Part shown: in pieces, positions 1 through 13,300 of the stretch | Numbering within the stretch: the stretch's first letter is position 1 | Layout of the letters: each line of letters opens with the position of its first letter | Source: Trichopria drosophilae | Lineage: Eukaryota; Arthropoda; Insecta; Hymenoptera; Diapriidae | NCBI GenBank assembly: GCA_030407085.1 | Contig: CM059584.1 | Location: 139,738,001 to 139,802,000, forward strand | Reading direction: 5' to 3' | DNA: 64,000 bases | Translations under genes and position numbers: made by a program | The notes under the pieces: model-generated | What the model saw: the letters and a program-made list of their open reading frames with translations, nothing else | The model's database searches: none | What the model was told of the DNA's origin: nothing

Positions 1-21
1 CACCATGCTTCTAAGGGTTAA
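1..21. repeat. right end of a TTAA-flanked fold-back element, truncated by the window edge
   Basis: ACCATGCTTCTAAGGGTTAA matches the right terminus of the element at 11935-12481 (ACCATGCTTCAAAGTGTTAA). Confidence 0.5.
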
Positions 22-492
22 GTGTGTAATGTCTTCAAATAAGAGTTTTTGCAGTGTAAGAAAACGAGTAAAAGCTTGTTTAAAAATGCAACAAGTCATA
101 CTGCTCTAGATCGTATATGCACAAAAGAATAAATAAGTTTTTATTTTATTTCAATTCATATCACATGCCACAGAGTACGGCTAGCAGATCCCTGCTGAAG
201 AGCACAACTGGTAGCCAAGTTCGAAACGCTTTTTAATTAAGTAGATTTATTATGTGGGGTTTTCTATTCACCTTTTCTCAACAGTAAAATACATTTTTCT
301 GACCTTATATGATCCGTTATTTTAGAATATCGTCGCGTTCGTTCGCATTTGAACGACGCATTGTTTACATTTTAATGTTTACGTTCTTTTTTTCCATCTA
401 ATAAATGCGCCGTCACACCAAGAAATATTAAATTATTTTATAAGCGGCAAAGAAGTTTTATTGTCTTATTCTCTCTGTGTGAGAATTCTACA

Positions 493-1130
493 TGTTAGAA
501 ATTTCTGTAGCAATTTTCTGAAACTTTTTACGGTTACCGTTTCAGAATTTTCCGAAACATGAACAGAAATTTCGAGAACGGTAACCGTAAAAAGCTTCGG
601 TTACGTGTTTCAGAAAATTTTGTTACAGTTTCAGAATTTTCAATTACAGTAACATAATAATATAAGGGGAGTAAAATTTGTTTGCTTTATCATATTTTTT
701 GTGTATTTTCTGTGATTTATTGTCCTTGATTTGGGAAAGGCTACTCTGTTATTAAAAATAGAAAATTTAATAAAAACAACACTGTTTTGTAAATGTGCAT
801 CAGGGTAGAAAAAATACTATATATATTGATTGCTTTCCTACTAATAAGAATCAACATTATACAATTCAACAATATTCGGATGACACTCGTTATACCCTAC
901 TGATGGATGACCGAATGAAAATTCCACTTTTGTGATGAGTGCGCGGCCGCACCTAGCGACTACAGACCAAAGTAATGTCACCTTGTTTCACTGATTCCTT
1001 CTGAAATTTCTGTTACAGTTTCGTAATTTCCTGATAATATAACGTAATGGTTCTTTCTGTTACAGAATTTAGTAAAATTTTGTTACTTCGATAACATAAA
1101 AGTATCCGAAATTTCTGAACATTTCTAACA
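493..1130. repeat. small palindromic element with GTTAGAAAT ends
   Basis: Inverted ends GTTAGAAAT (left) and ATTTCTAAC (right) bound AT-rich sequence with many TTTCTGTTACAG-like words. A perfect internal hairpin has arms near 522-541 and 580-598 (CTTTTTACGGTTACCGTT and its complement). No coding capacity is seen. It lies immediately 3' of pICln exon 3. Confidence 0.4.
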
Positions 1131-1184
1131 GTGTATTTATATATCACATGCCATTGGTCATTGACAAACAAAAAGACATCTCAC

Positions 1185-1367
1185 CATCCGAAAAACTATC
1201 CTGTGGATCGGGATGAAGAGCCTGACATTGACTCATTGCCTGGAACATTGCATCTAAATTATTTATATTGTCCGGAGCGAATCTCATTTCTGTCATCGCG
1301 GCTGAATCCGAATCATCATCATCGTCGTCATTCGTGGTATTACTCTCGTTTGATAACGTCGAGGATT
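1185..1367 (-). CDS. icln: pICln coding exon 3 (residues 89-149)
   Basis: The acceptor is GATAG above 1367 and the donor GTGAG below 1185. The exon encodes a Ser/Asn/Asp-rich linker with six consecutive Asp, then MTEMRFAP...AMFQAM...CQALHPDPQD, the conserved Sm-binding C-terminal block. It ends in phase 1, so at least one more coding exon is required. Confidence 0.93.
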
Positions 1368-4300
1368 CTATCAAAAACAAACAACATTAATTACATTCGT
1401 AACTGTTCATTTCGCTCATAATTTCATTTTTATGCAAAGTAATCGTCGATTCTTTCTAAAGAGTATTTAATCAATTTATTGATCGTTCGCGCAATTCAAT
1501 GTTACATTGAAACTGTTGACATTGTGAATAAAAAACAAAACTGCTACGATGCAAACATTGAGATTATTTCGCAAAAACTGCTTCGATGCAGAAACTGTGT
1601 TTACGCCACAATAGCTTTAGAATCACTTGCAACAATGAAGTTCCTCGTCATGTAATACTTTGGTAAAATATACTTGAAATTGTCATATCTGAAATTTACT
1701 GTTATACACCAGTCATAAAAAGATATATTTTTTTGAATTTCACTAGTTTTCACTAGTAATTAAGTACTAATTATAGTACTAATTACATTCACTATTGAAT
1801 AGAAGTGATACCAAAGAAAATTAGATGCCTGTTGGAAATGGTAAAAATTGTACTATTTTCGTTTTAATACTTGATAAAGTCAAGAAAATTAATTAACTGA
1901 CTTAAAATCCAGAAATTATATCCAAAATAAATCCTGCAGATTCAAATGCATCATTGACATTTAACAACTTAATTTTGATGAATGAAATTATTTAAGAGTC
2001 CATTCATTCAATATGAATTTCATATTCGTCAAAAATGTAATTTTCAAACGCTTTCAACTTGTTTACACAATAAATAGAAGAATAACAATTGTAAATATAA
2101 CAGAAAATTGTTTTAGGGGCACCTCTTGAAGGGATGCTAGAGTCGTGACTGCTCCTGGTTGCCATAAATCAAACTAATTTCACCTTTATTCTTTTGATTG
2201 CATTCAGATTTCTTAAGTTTCGAAAGTTTCTGATACTGTTGCCTAACTTAAGGTCTCAAAATCTGTCCAATAAAAACTACAAGAAAACTGAAAATATAAC
2301 TTTTCAAAAACAACTTTATATTAAAAAAACCATATTTTGCAAAATAACTTTAACTTCACATCCAAAGTACTTAAAAGGCGTTTTGGTATAAATTTTTTAC
2401 TGAATATAGGTTTATTATTCAACGCCCTTAGGTTAACTTTAGGGTAAAACATTTACTTTTTGTAGTCTTTTTAGTAGTTTTTTTTAACCAGTTTTTGAGA
2501 CGTATTTCCCCTAACTTGTTTAGGAATTAATATTCTGTAACTCAGGTAACGCAATGTACCTAAAGTTCCGAACGTTCAATGAACATTTCTCAAAAGTTTC
2601 ATGTCATAATATAGTAAAAAAAAGGTATTATTGAGATCTCGCGTTTTTTTTACTATTATAAAACGTAACAAATTTGTAATTTCTATATTTTATATTTTCA
2701 CTGCTTTATTTTATCCTTAAAACACGACTGAGAGATCAGAACTTCAGGTACATGGTACAGTAAAACCCCTCTTACTTGAACACTCGCTATCTTGAACACC
2801 CCGTCTATTTGAACAAAATAACCTCGTTTATTGAACGATTTCTACTTCCCCTTACCCCCACTACTCGCTCTTACGCGAATACCAATTCCAATGCGCGTGC
2901 GCTACTCACGTCGGACGGGTATATTGCGCGAGGAGTGGGGACAACTGTAAGCGTTCAAATAAACGGGGTCGGAGGGGAAATGCTGGCTCGACCCTGTTCA
3001 AGTAAGAGGGGTTTTACTGTAACACACAAAACTATCAGAATTTTCAGTACATTTCTAACAGTTGTTAAATTTGGTTTATATTAGTGTGTGTATAAATTTT
3101 GAAGAAAATTTTATTCCTCCTTTCTAAGTCATAATTCAAGACATTCTAATTTCAGATATAACCATTTCAAGATTTTTATATGCAATTATAAATAGCATTC
3201 AAATTTTATGCAAGGCAGATATAAATTTGAGTGTTCCATCGTCGTAAATGCCTTGAAGAAAACAAAGACAATTGAATATAATGTAATTGAGACGAGCTGG
3301 TTTGAAACATGTCATTGAAAAGACTTCCATTGTAATAATCGTACTATTGTTATCACGTACCTGGGAAGTCTACTTTGGCGTCGACCATTATGTATAGACA
3401 TTGTCGAGGATAAACTTGTTGATCACGGGAAATAGCGTGGAGTGAAATGTGAGGATATTCCAGCGAAAATCCCTGCCTCGTATCACTGTTTATCCACGAA
3501 AGTACACTGTTAATAAAAAATGCAAAATTATATTTTGAAAAATGATTAACGATCGAATAAAAACGATATAATAGTAGTAAAATATTACACAAAGTTGTTG
3601 AGAGTATGTTACTTTTACCATTCAAATTATTGTAAAATATACTCTACAATAACTATTTTTAATAAAATAAGCAAAATTCATCTATTTTCGAAAATTCTCG
3701 TTGAATTCTCGACAAAGTTCTTTGGTGTTTTTTAGGAAATTCTTTATAGTGGCTGGAATTGCTGTTACAGATCTCGAATTGTGAGGAACCATTTCAGTTA
3801 TTTTTAGTTTACATTTTTACAGAAAATTACTACCTTATCAGCTGAGGACTTTAGAATCCGTTTAATAAATGTTATTTAAATAAATGTTTAAAGAGATTAT
3901 TCAATAGTTAACCCTTTAACCCGTTCCCTTTCTTAGGGAAAAAAATCACTCAAACTTTTTGATATAACCACACCTATTGTATTTTTTCTCGAATTTTCTA
4001 AATCCGGTTTCAGATTGACCATATCTGTCGCCAGTTTTTGACTATGGCAGTTTAAACATAAAAAAATCGTAAATTTTGAAAAAATTTGTTCAAATAATCG
4101 TATTTTCGAACAGGAAACCGTGTTCAGATCAAGCTAAATCTCAGTATCTGGTGGAGTAATTAGTTATACTAAAAGATACGATGGTTATTAATTCACCATT
4201 CAAAATGGCGGCATCAAAATGGCGGTTCTCAGTCAAAATTTTGTTGAAAAATTTCTGGACGATTCAACTCAAAAGCTACGAGCTTTTTAAAATAAATGTT

Positions 4301-7300
4301 GAGAATGAAAAGTTCTTAGAATTCATTGAAAAATATAGTGGAATTTTTTCAAATTTTTTAAATAGTTTTGAACAATTTTGTTTGAACATTTTTTTGTCAA
4401 AATTGTAATTTATTTACGAAAAAGTCTGAACAAAATTTAGTGAATTCTCTGATGAATTCTAAGAGTTCTTTGTTCTTTGCAATTCTATCCAAAAGTTGAT
4501 AGTTTTCGAGGAAATGAATTTCAAATATTATAGTTTAAGATTTTTCTTTCTCGAAAACTATCAACCTTTGGGAAAAAATGCATACAATAAAAAACTCTTA
4601 GAATTCATCACAGAATGCACTAAATTTTTTTCGGAATTTTTCGAAAAAAAATTACAATTTTGAAAAGAATTTTGAAAAAAATGTTTCAAAACTTCATTTA
4701 AAAAATCTAAACAAAATCCACTATATTTCGCGATGAATTCTAAGAATTTTTCATTCTTAGAATTTTTTAAAACAAGCTCATAATTTTTCAGTTAGAGCGT
4801 ACAGAAATTTTTCAATAAAATGTTCACCGAGGACCGCCATTTTGAAGCCGACATTTTGAATAGTGAATTAATAACCATCCTATCTTTTAGTATAACTATT
4901 TACTCCACCAAATACAGAGATTTAGCTTGATTCGAACACGGTTTCTTATTAAAAAATACAAGTATTTGAACAAATTTTTTCAAAATTCACGATTTTTTAA
5001 TGTGTAAACTGGAATAGTAAAAAAATGGCGGCAGATATGGTCAATCTGAAACCGGATCTAGAAAGTTCGAGAAAAAATACAATAGGTGTGGTTATATAAA
5101 AACGATTGAGTGACTTTCTCCATGAGAAAGCACCTGATGAAAAGAAGTCATAATTTAGGGCATTTCAGGACGAAACTGGTTAAGGACCAAATGTACATAA
5201 ATTTAAAGTTTGACAGTACTTTTTAGTAGTAAAGCAAAGTAAAAAAAATTTGGATTGAACATTTGTCATGCCGAAACCCTGTTGTTTCGAATGGTGAATC
5301 GAAAAATGCCAAAAATTTTAAAATAAAAAAATTACGAGCATTTACTTATACCTAAAATCAGGATTTTTGCACTTATCGTTATTTTTTAATCATTTGTGCA
5401 TTAAAATACCTCAGATATTTATAAATATTGCTTCACAATTTTTGGGATAAAAGATCCAATTAGTGCAAAAATTACATTTCAAAATGGCGGCTCAAAAATG
5501 GTTACTAAATTCGGTTTCTTTCAAAATCATAGCGGCTTGCACTCAGTCGACCGACCCAAATGTAATCTCTTCAAATTTGGTTCCCGATTTTTTTGGGGGG
5601 TCGCTGATTTCAAATTGGAAGTTAGTTTTCAAAAATTCAAAATGGTGGATCCAACATGGTAAACGTATTTACTAAAATGAAACGAAATCTTCCTTCAGCA
5701 ATAGAAGTTGTTTATAATGAAATATACAATACACTTGTTTACTATTTTGATATAAATTCTATAAGAAATGTATCGTACGGAAAACCAGTAGTTAAGGTAA
5801 CTAGTTTGTATAGTAAAATCCGGTACTATCACATTTCCATTGGTGTTTATTCGGCTTCCTGTAGGTGAAGAGTAAATACAGTAGGGTCTCCCTTATCGAA
5901 TCCTCCCTTACTCTCTAGACATCTCTTATTCTCCGGATTTAGGATCTCTTTATATTCCCCTTCGGTCGGCTTCCCTCCTCCATTTCGTCCTAACCTAACC
6001 TTCGCGGCTGGGCGAATCCGAACCGTTGACGCTCGTCGACCACTAAGAGTGGGGATAAAGGGGAAGTGGAGAATAAGGGAGACCGTCGCCATTATGAAAA
6101 ATCTGCAGTATGCAATAAGGGAGACCCTATACTGTACTACAAAAGTTTACCTGAATTGCATGTTACTACTTAAACAGCAGCTCTAACTACTTATTTTTTT
6201 CAAGCGCGATCAAAACATCACAAATATCTCTAGAGTACAATTAATATTTGTTTGCAGCAATATAATACTTTTAAAAGTTATTAATTTAATTTATAACTAA
6301 TAATAGTTATAAATAAACAAACACTAAAAATGAACTTTTTGAAGAAAAAAAGCATTTTTCAGCTTATTTCAGTTTCGATTTTCATGGCAATTTTTACTAA
6401 GGGGTTTTTATGGTCGCTGATGACGAATCCAGGATCACAGTTCCAAAATTCAAAATGGCGAATTCTAAATGGCAGTACAAGAATTTTAAAAATAACATGT
6501 ATTTAGGCCTGGAAACTTTTATTCTGAGATTTTGGGGCCCCGAAATATGTATATGTAATACGTTTTGAATTTTGAAAACTGAGATGGCAGATTCAAATCA
6601 AGCAACATTTCCCTAATTTTGTCCGCCATCTTGGATCCACCATTTTGAATATTGAACATTTGAGAACATATTCGTAATCAGCTATCCCGACAACTCCCAT
6701 GTACGCAGTTTCATCTCGATCAAGCAACTTTTTCCTAATATGGTCCGCCATCTTGGATCCGCAATTTTGAATTTTGCAAAACTGAGGTCATATTTGGAAT
6801 CAGCGAAAACCCCCGAGTGAAAAATTCCAACCATTTTCCATGTAAAGAAAAATGTGTGCTTCAAAGGGTTCCTTAATAAATTTGAACATTAATCCTATCA
6901 TAAATGAGTTCATCTTTTCTATTCAGATTTTCTACCAAATTAACTATCAAAAATGAAGTGTAAAATAAGCGTATTCGCACTTTGCCCGACACAAGACATA
7001 TTAACACTCCAAGATTAGATACTCACTAAAATAATGTAACATGGGTGATGAGCGAAATTAGACGTTCCTCACGTACTAGTAAAGTTAATACGGTGCCAAG
7101 TAGATACAAAATCAGACAATTTTACATTCGAGCAAAATAAAAGTAAAATATTTGTAAAAACCATATCAGGAAACGAGAAAAAAATTAAGTTTCTGATTTG
7201 TTTAACTTTCAAAATAATTTCAAAATAAATGAACGAATAACTACAAACGCCATCTGTAAATAACATTATCTTTTAGAAATCCTCAATATTCGAACCTAAT

Positions 7301-10300
7301 AGTGGCCCTCCTCTTATTTTAACTCTTTTTCGTCCCTTATTTTAACTTCTTCCCCTCATGAGTTCCCCCACTCTTCGCCATTTGAAAGTGTTCAAAAGAG
7401 TGCGCCACTGTATCTCCTTTCTCTGTTTTATTCTCGCAAAGTGCCAGTGGTGGGGATGTAGGGAAGCGTTAAAATAAGGGGAGAGCCACTGTATATGAAA
7501 TGACAATGAACGCCATCTATCGAAGAAAATCATCCAGAACTTATTAGTTCTCAGTTCTCAATTACAGTAGACGCTCGATATAAGAACTACGTCCGTTCCG
7601 AGCTTCCCCGCCAAGCGCCGATATAAGAACCATTGGAGGGGGGAATTGATGCTTCCCCTTCTCTTGTATGTATTATGTATGTATAGGTGGACTCGACGGA
7701 ATGCGCGGAACGGTTCCTACCAGCAAAAAGTGTATGGAGGGGATACATCTCGAATGTTCATAGGGACTGTAATGATCAAATAAGTGTTCTTATACCGATC
7801 GGTTCTTATAGCGATGGTTCTTATATCGAGCGTCTACTGTAATTTCTTTAGTATTTTCTAAGATATTGTCTCTTGCCATTAGAAGCACCCCTACAGATCC
7901 AGAATTTTGAAAAATTGATTCAGTAATTTTTTATTTACGCTTTTTAGTGAAAATTCCTACCTCATCGGCGGAGCACTTTGTTACTGCCACTCGGTTGATA
8001 ACGTCAAATCCTCACCTAATATATTGAAATTAAACAGAAACTAAACATAATTTCGAATCCGAATTGATTTTAGGGTTTACTCTTTTTTCGGAACTTAAGT
8101 CAAATTTCATCAAAATTGCTTCAGAATTGGACGAGAATTTAACGTTTAAGGGGGTGCTAAAGTGGTCCGCCGATAAGGTAGGAAATTTCAGTAAAAGATG
8201 TAAATAAAAGATTACTGAATAAGATTTTTTTAATTCGGGCTGTGTAAGGGCAATTCTAAGCACTATAAACAATTTCCTAGAAAATACCAAAGATATTAAT
8301 TGAGAACTGACGGAGAATTTTTGGAAATAAGTGATTTACATATATGTATTTCCGAAAATTTTTAGTCAATTCTCAATCAATTTCCTTGCTATTTTCTAGG
8401 ATATCGCTTATAGTCATTAAAATTTCCCTTACAGAGACCGAATTTTGAAAAAATGATTCAGTAATTTTTTATTTACGGTTTTTAGTGAAAATTTCTACCT
8501 TATCGGTCCAGTACTGTAGAACCCCCTTTAAAGTGTAACGTTTATCAGCACCATCTGCAACTTCAACTCAAAGAAAATAATGTGCTAAAAACGCTGTAAA
8601 ACAAGTAGAAAACATGGAACAAATTTAGTGATTTAAATTCAAATTAAAAAAAAAGGATATTTAATCTATTTCATTAATTTTTCCTTTAAGTGTTCTATAA
8701 TTTGTGAAATACTTTTTTGAAGATAGAATCATGACGAATGTTTTCAATAACTTTTCATTTACATTGTCCGACTACCAATAATTGTAGTAACAATTTATAA
8801 TTTATTAGAAATAAAATTATATTTGATAATTACAATATCAAACAAAGTGTTATATATACCTGATTATTATTATTATTATTCAATTAAAAAATTGAAAATA
8901 TTGAATATAATAATTTAAATTTTACAATATAAACTATTTTTCTAATTTGGATTATGAACAAAAATTATGTATCTGAATTTCTGAGAACGAATTTTTAGAA
9001 AAGACTTATTATTATATGCCTTTAAAAAAATATCAATATTTTTTGTTTACAACTGCAAAAGATATAAACTTATTATTTATTAATATTCCAAATATAAAAG
9101 ACTTCCTAGTTACTTATGTACTTAGTAAATCAACAGTGGATTATTAGAAAACCATTCAGTGAAAGTTCAGAACTTCAAGTGCATCAAAAATTTCATAATT
9201 CTATTTGAAAATAAATGAATTATTAGTCGTTTGTATACTTTTTGAATATTTCCACAGATGAAGTAAATAACACCTATTATTCACATTATTAGCATAAAAT
9301 ACATATACAAAAAAGAAAAGCTTACTAAAATTAGAATAATGTTAAATCTGCTAAATAGCGTCATTATCACATGTTTCATTTGCCACTGAATATTATTTTC
9401 AAGGATCCATAAATTTTGCCGTTCAAGATATCTTTTTTGAAGACAAAACTCCTATTTGTTTTACACAATCTTTCATGAAATGCCCTGAAATTATTACCAG
9501 AATAGATCGGACATATTCTTTGCGAGTTAACTATCCTTTTTACGTTCAGTGCAAAAAATTATGTAAAAAGCGTGCCAATATACGAAATGTGTGCTCTGGT
9601 CAACTCATTATGTGATTATAATACTAATATTAAATTCTTTGATTATGATGTTTCCAATTGCACCATTATTCGAAATATTAAGTTGGAATTTCACGAATTT
9701 AATTATTGTTATTAATGTAATTACTTTTTATGTTCTATTCTTCCTTTTTGAATTTATATTTGTTTTTCATTTCAAGATTGTATTTACTGATGCATACAAG
9801 AAATGCCCTAAATTTTGACTTCTTTTCATCAGGTGCTTTCTCATAGAGAAAGTCACTCAATCGTTTTGATATAACCGTACCTATTGTATTTTTTCTCGAA
9901 CTTTCTAAATCCGGTTTCAGATTGACCATATCTGTCGCCATTTTTTTACTATGGCGGTTTAAATATAAAAAAATCGTGAATTTTTAAAAAATTTGTTCAA
10001 ATAATCTTATTTTTTAACAGGAAACCGTGTTCGAATCAAGCTGAATCTCTGTATCTGGTGGAGTAAATAGTTATACTAAAAGATAGGATGGTTATTAATT
10101 CACCATTCAAAATGGCAGACTGCAGTGAACATTTTGTTGAAAAATTTCTGGACGCTCTAACTGAACAATTATGAGCTTGTTTTAAAAAATGCTAAGAATA
10201 AAAAATTCTTAGAATTCGCCGAGAAATATAGTAGATTTTTTCAAATTTTTTAAATGAATTTTTGAAAAATTTTTTTCAAAATTCTTTTCAAAATTGTAAT

Positions 10301-13300
10301 TTTTTTTTCGTAAAATTCTGAACAAAATTTAGTGCATTCTCTTATGAATTCTAAGAGTTTTTTATTCTATGCATTTTTTCCCAAAAGTTGATAGTTTTCG
10401 AAAAAGAAAAATCTTAAACTATAATATTTGAAATTGATTTCCTCGAAAACTATCAACTTTTGGAAAGAATTGCAAAAAACAAAAAACTCTTAGAATTTAT
10501 CAGAGAATCCACTAAATTTTGTTAAGAATTTTTCCTAAATAAATTACAATTTAAAAAAAATTTTGGAAAAAAATTTCTCAAAACTTCATTTAAAAAATCT
10601 GAAAAAACTCCACTATATATCTGAATGAATTCTAAGAACTTTTCATTCTCAACATTTTTTTTTAAAAACTCGTAGCTTTTGAGTTAGATCGTCCAGAAAT
10701 TTTTCAACACAATTTTGACTGAGAACTGCCATTTTGAAGCTGCCATTTTGAATGGAGAATTAATAACTATCCTATCTTTTAGTGTAACTAATTACACCAC
10801 CAGATACAGAGACTTAGCTTGTTCCGAACACGGTTTCCTATTAAAAAATATGATTATTTGAACAATTTTTTTCAAAATTCACAATTTTTGTATGTTTAAA
10901 CCGCCATAGTAAAAAAATGGCGGCAGATATGGTCAATCTGAAACCGGATTTAGAAAATTCGAGAAAAAATACAATAGGTATGGTTATATCAAAACGATTG
11001 AGTGATTTTTTCCCTAAGAAAGCACCTGATGAACCGGGTTAAATGAACAAATTTAACTTAAATAGGTATAGATTTCAATTAATTTATTTACATGGTAATT
11101 TACATTGTTTTTAAACACAAAGATAACATTTAAAAAATTATTAATTTAAGAGGAATATTTAAACTTTTTATAGAGTTTTTTAATTTCAATACGGTCTGCA
11201 CTTTTTATGGTGAAAGGATTGGACCCAATCATACAATTTATTAGCACTTGGAAACTTTGTTTTAAATTGACTTCATTTATAAAACTATTATATTTTAACA
11301 AATGAAAGTAAATCAATCGCCGGTAGTTCCAAATATTTCAAAATATTGCCAGATAATCCCAGATATTTCCGAGTATTTCCAGATATTCTTGAGTATTCCC
11401 AAATATTCCCAAGTATTTCCAGATATTCTCGAGTATTCCCTAGTATTCCCGAGTATTCCCGCTCAAATGTACTGGTATTCCCACCAGTGGTTGACCCCTT
11501 GGACAATACCTTACGAACTAATATCACATGGTTTAAATCAAGAATCAATTTCGGAGTATTTTGTTGAAATTGACTGGTAATTGTGGCAATCGTATACCCT
11601 AGATTGATGTACCTGAAGTTCCGAACGTTCAATGCACGATTTCTCAAAAGTTTCATAATATAGTAAAAAAAAGTATTATTGAGATCTCGCGTTTTTTTTT
11701 CACTATTATAAAACAAATTTGTAATTTATATATTTTATATTTTCATTGCTTCATTTTATCATTAAAACACGACTGAGAGATCGTTCATTGAACGTTCAGA
11801 ACTTCAGGTACATGTAGATTGCCTAATCTTATATTAAGAAAACTGTACAGTTTAAAACACTATGTTTTTTCTGATTACTTATTAATTTTTGTAAACATTT
11901 GGAACTCCATCTCAATTGGTTTTGTATTCCTTATTTAACCCTTTGAAGCATACATTTTTCTTTACGCTGAAAATAGCTGAAATTTGTTACTCGGGAGTTT
12001 TCAGGGTTGCTGATTAAGAATTTAATGCTCAGATTTTCAAAATTCAAAATGGCTGATCCAATATGGCCGACGGAATTCCAAAAATTTTCTTGATCGAGGT
12101 GAAATTGGGTACTTGAGGGATTTTCGGGATCACTGATTACGAATCTGACTTCAGATTTTCAAAATTCCAAATGGCGGATGAAAAATGGCCGACCAAAATG
12201 TAAAAACAAGTCAGATTCACCTTAGATTTCAGTCGGCCATATTGGATCCGCCATTTTGAATGTTGAAAATCTTCCATCAGTGTGAAAATCCCCATTTTTA
12301 CACTTTGTTTAATTTTTTTAAACAATATAACATAATAATTAATTAAAAATATTGATTTTTCAAGTTTCCTAACATGTTCTTGAAATAAGGAAGCAAAAAA
12401 TTGCAGCAAAATTAATTAATAATTACCTTAAATATGTAAATAATAAATTACAAAAAGGTACACCATGCTTCAAAGTGTTAAGAGATTAATAAATTACTAC
12501 TATTACTACAGTTTAAAACCGTTAATACATGTCACAAAAGATGTCTTAATTATTTCTCTATAATGCATATATAAATATTAACCCTTTAACGTCCAAAATG
12601 CAAGTTTTTCATGTGCAACTTCCACCGCATAGTACAAACTGAAAATAATACACAGATTCTTCGGAATGTACCTAATTTACTATTTTCGAGGGTGCTCTTT
12701 CGAATTGTGACTTCAAAATTTGAAAAAATTGAGTATTTACCTTTGATTTTGGCAAAAATATGTGAAAAAACACATTTTTTGAGGTTATTTTTTTTTTTGA
12801 AACATCCAAAATGGCGGCTTATTGCAAGAAAATTTTTTTTAATTTTGGCAGTATGGAAATGTAGCATTTTAAACAAATTTTCAGCTGAACTTTTTATTTT
12901 TACATTTATGCCGGTCATCTTGGAGTCGCCATTTTGAATTTTCAAAATCTGATTCCAGATTTGTAATCAGCGACCCCGAAAACCCCTGAGAACCAACTTT
13001 CATACAGTTTGAGTAATTTTTCGCATTTTGGTCGGTCATCTTGGAGCCGCCATTTTGAATTTCGGAATTCTGACTTCAGATTCGTGATCGGCATACCCAA
13101 AAACATCTTGTAAGACAGACAGTTCAGCTGAAAATTTGTTTAAAATGCTACATTTCCATACTGCCAAAATTTTAAAAAAATTTCTTGGAATAAGCCGCCA
13201 TTTTTAATTTTCAAAATCTGATTCCAGATTTGTAATCAGCGACCCCGAAAACCCCCGAGAACCAACTTTCATACAGTTTGGGTAATTTTTCGCATTTTGG

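Noticed and set aside
11288..11716. Long minus and plus frames with repeated YSRI/GNTREYL-like words at 11288-11716
   Set aside because: They are translations of the ATATTCC minisatellite and flanking MITE; no splice sites or family match.
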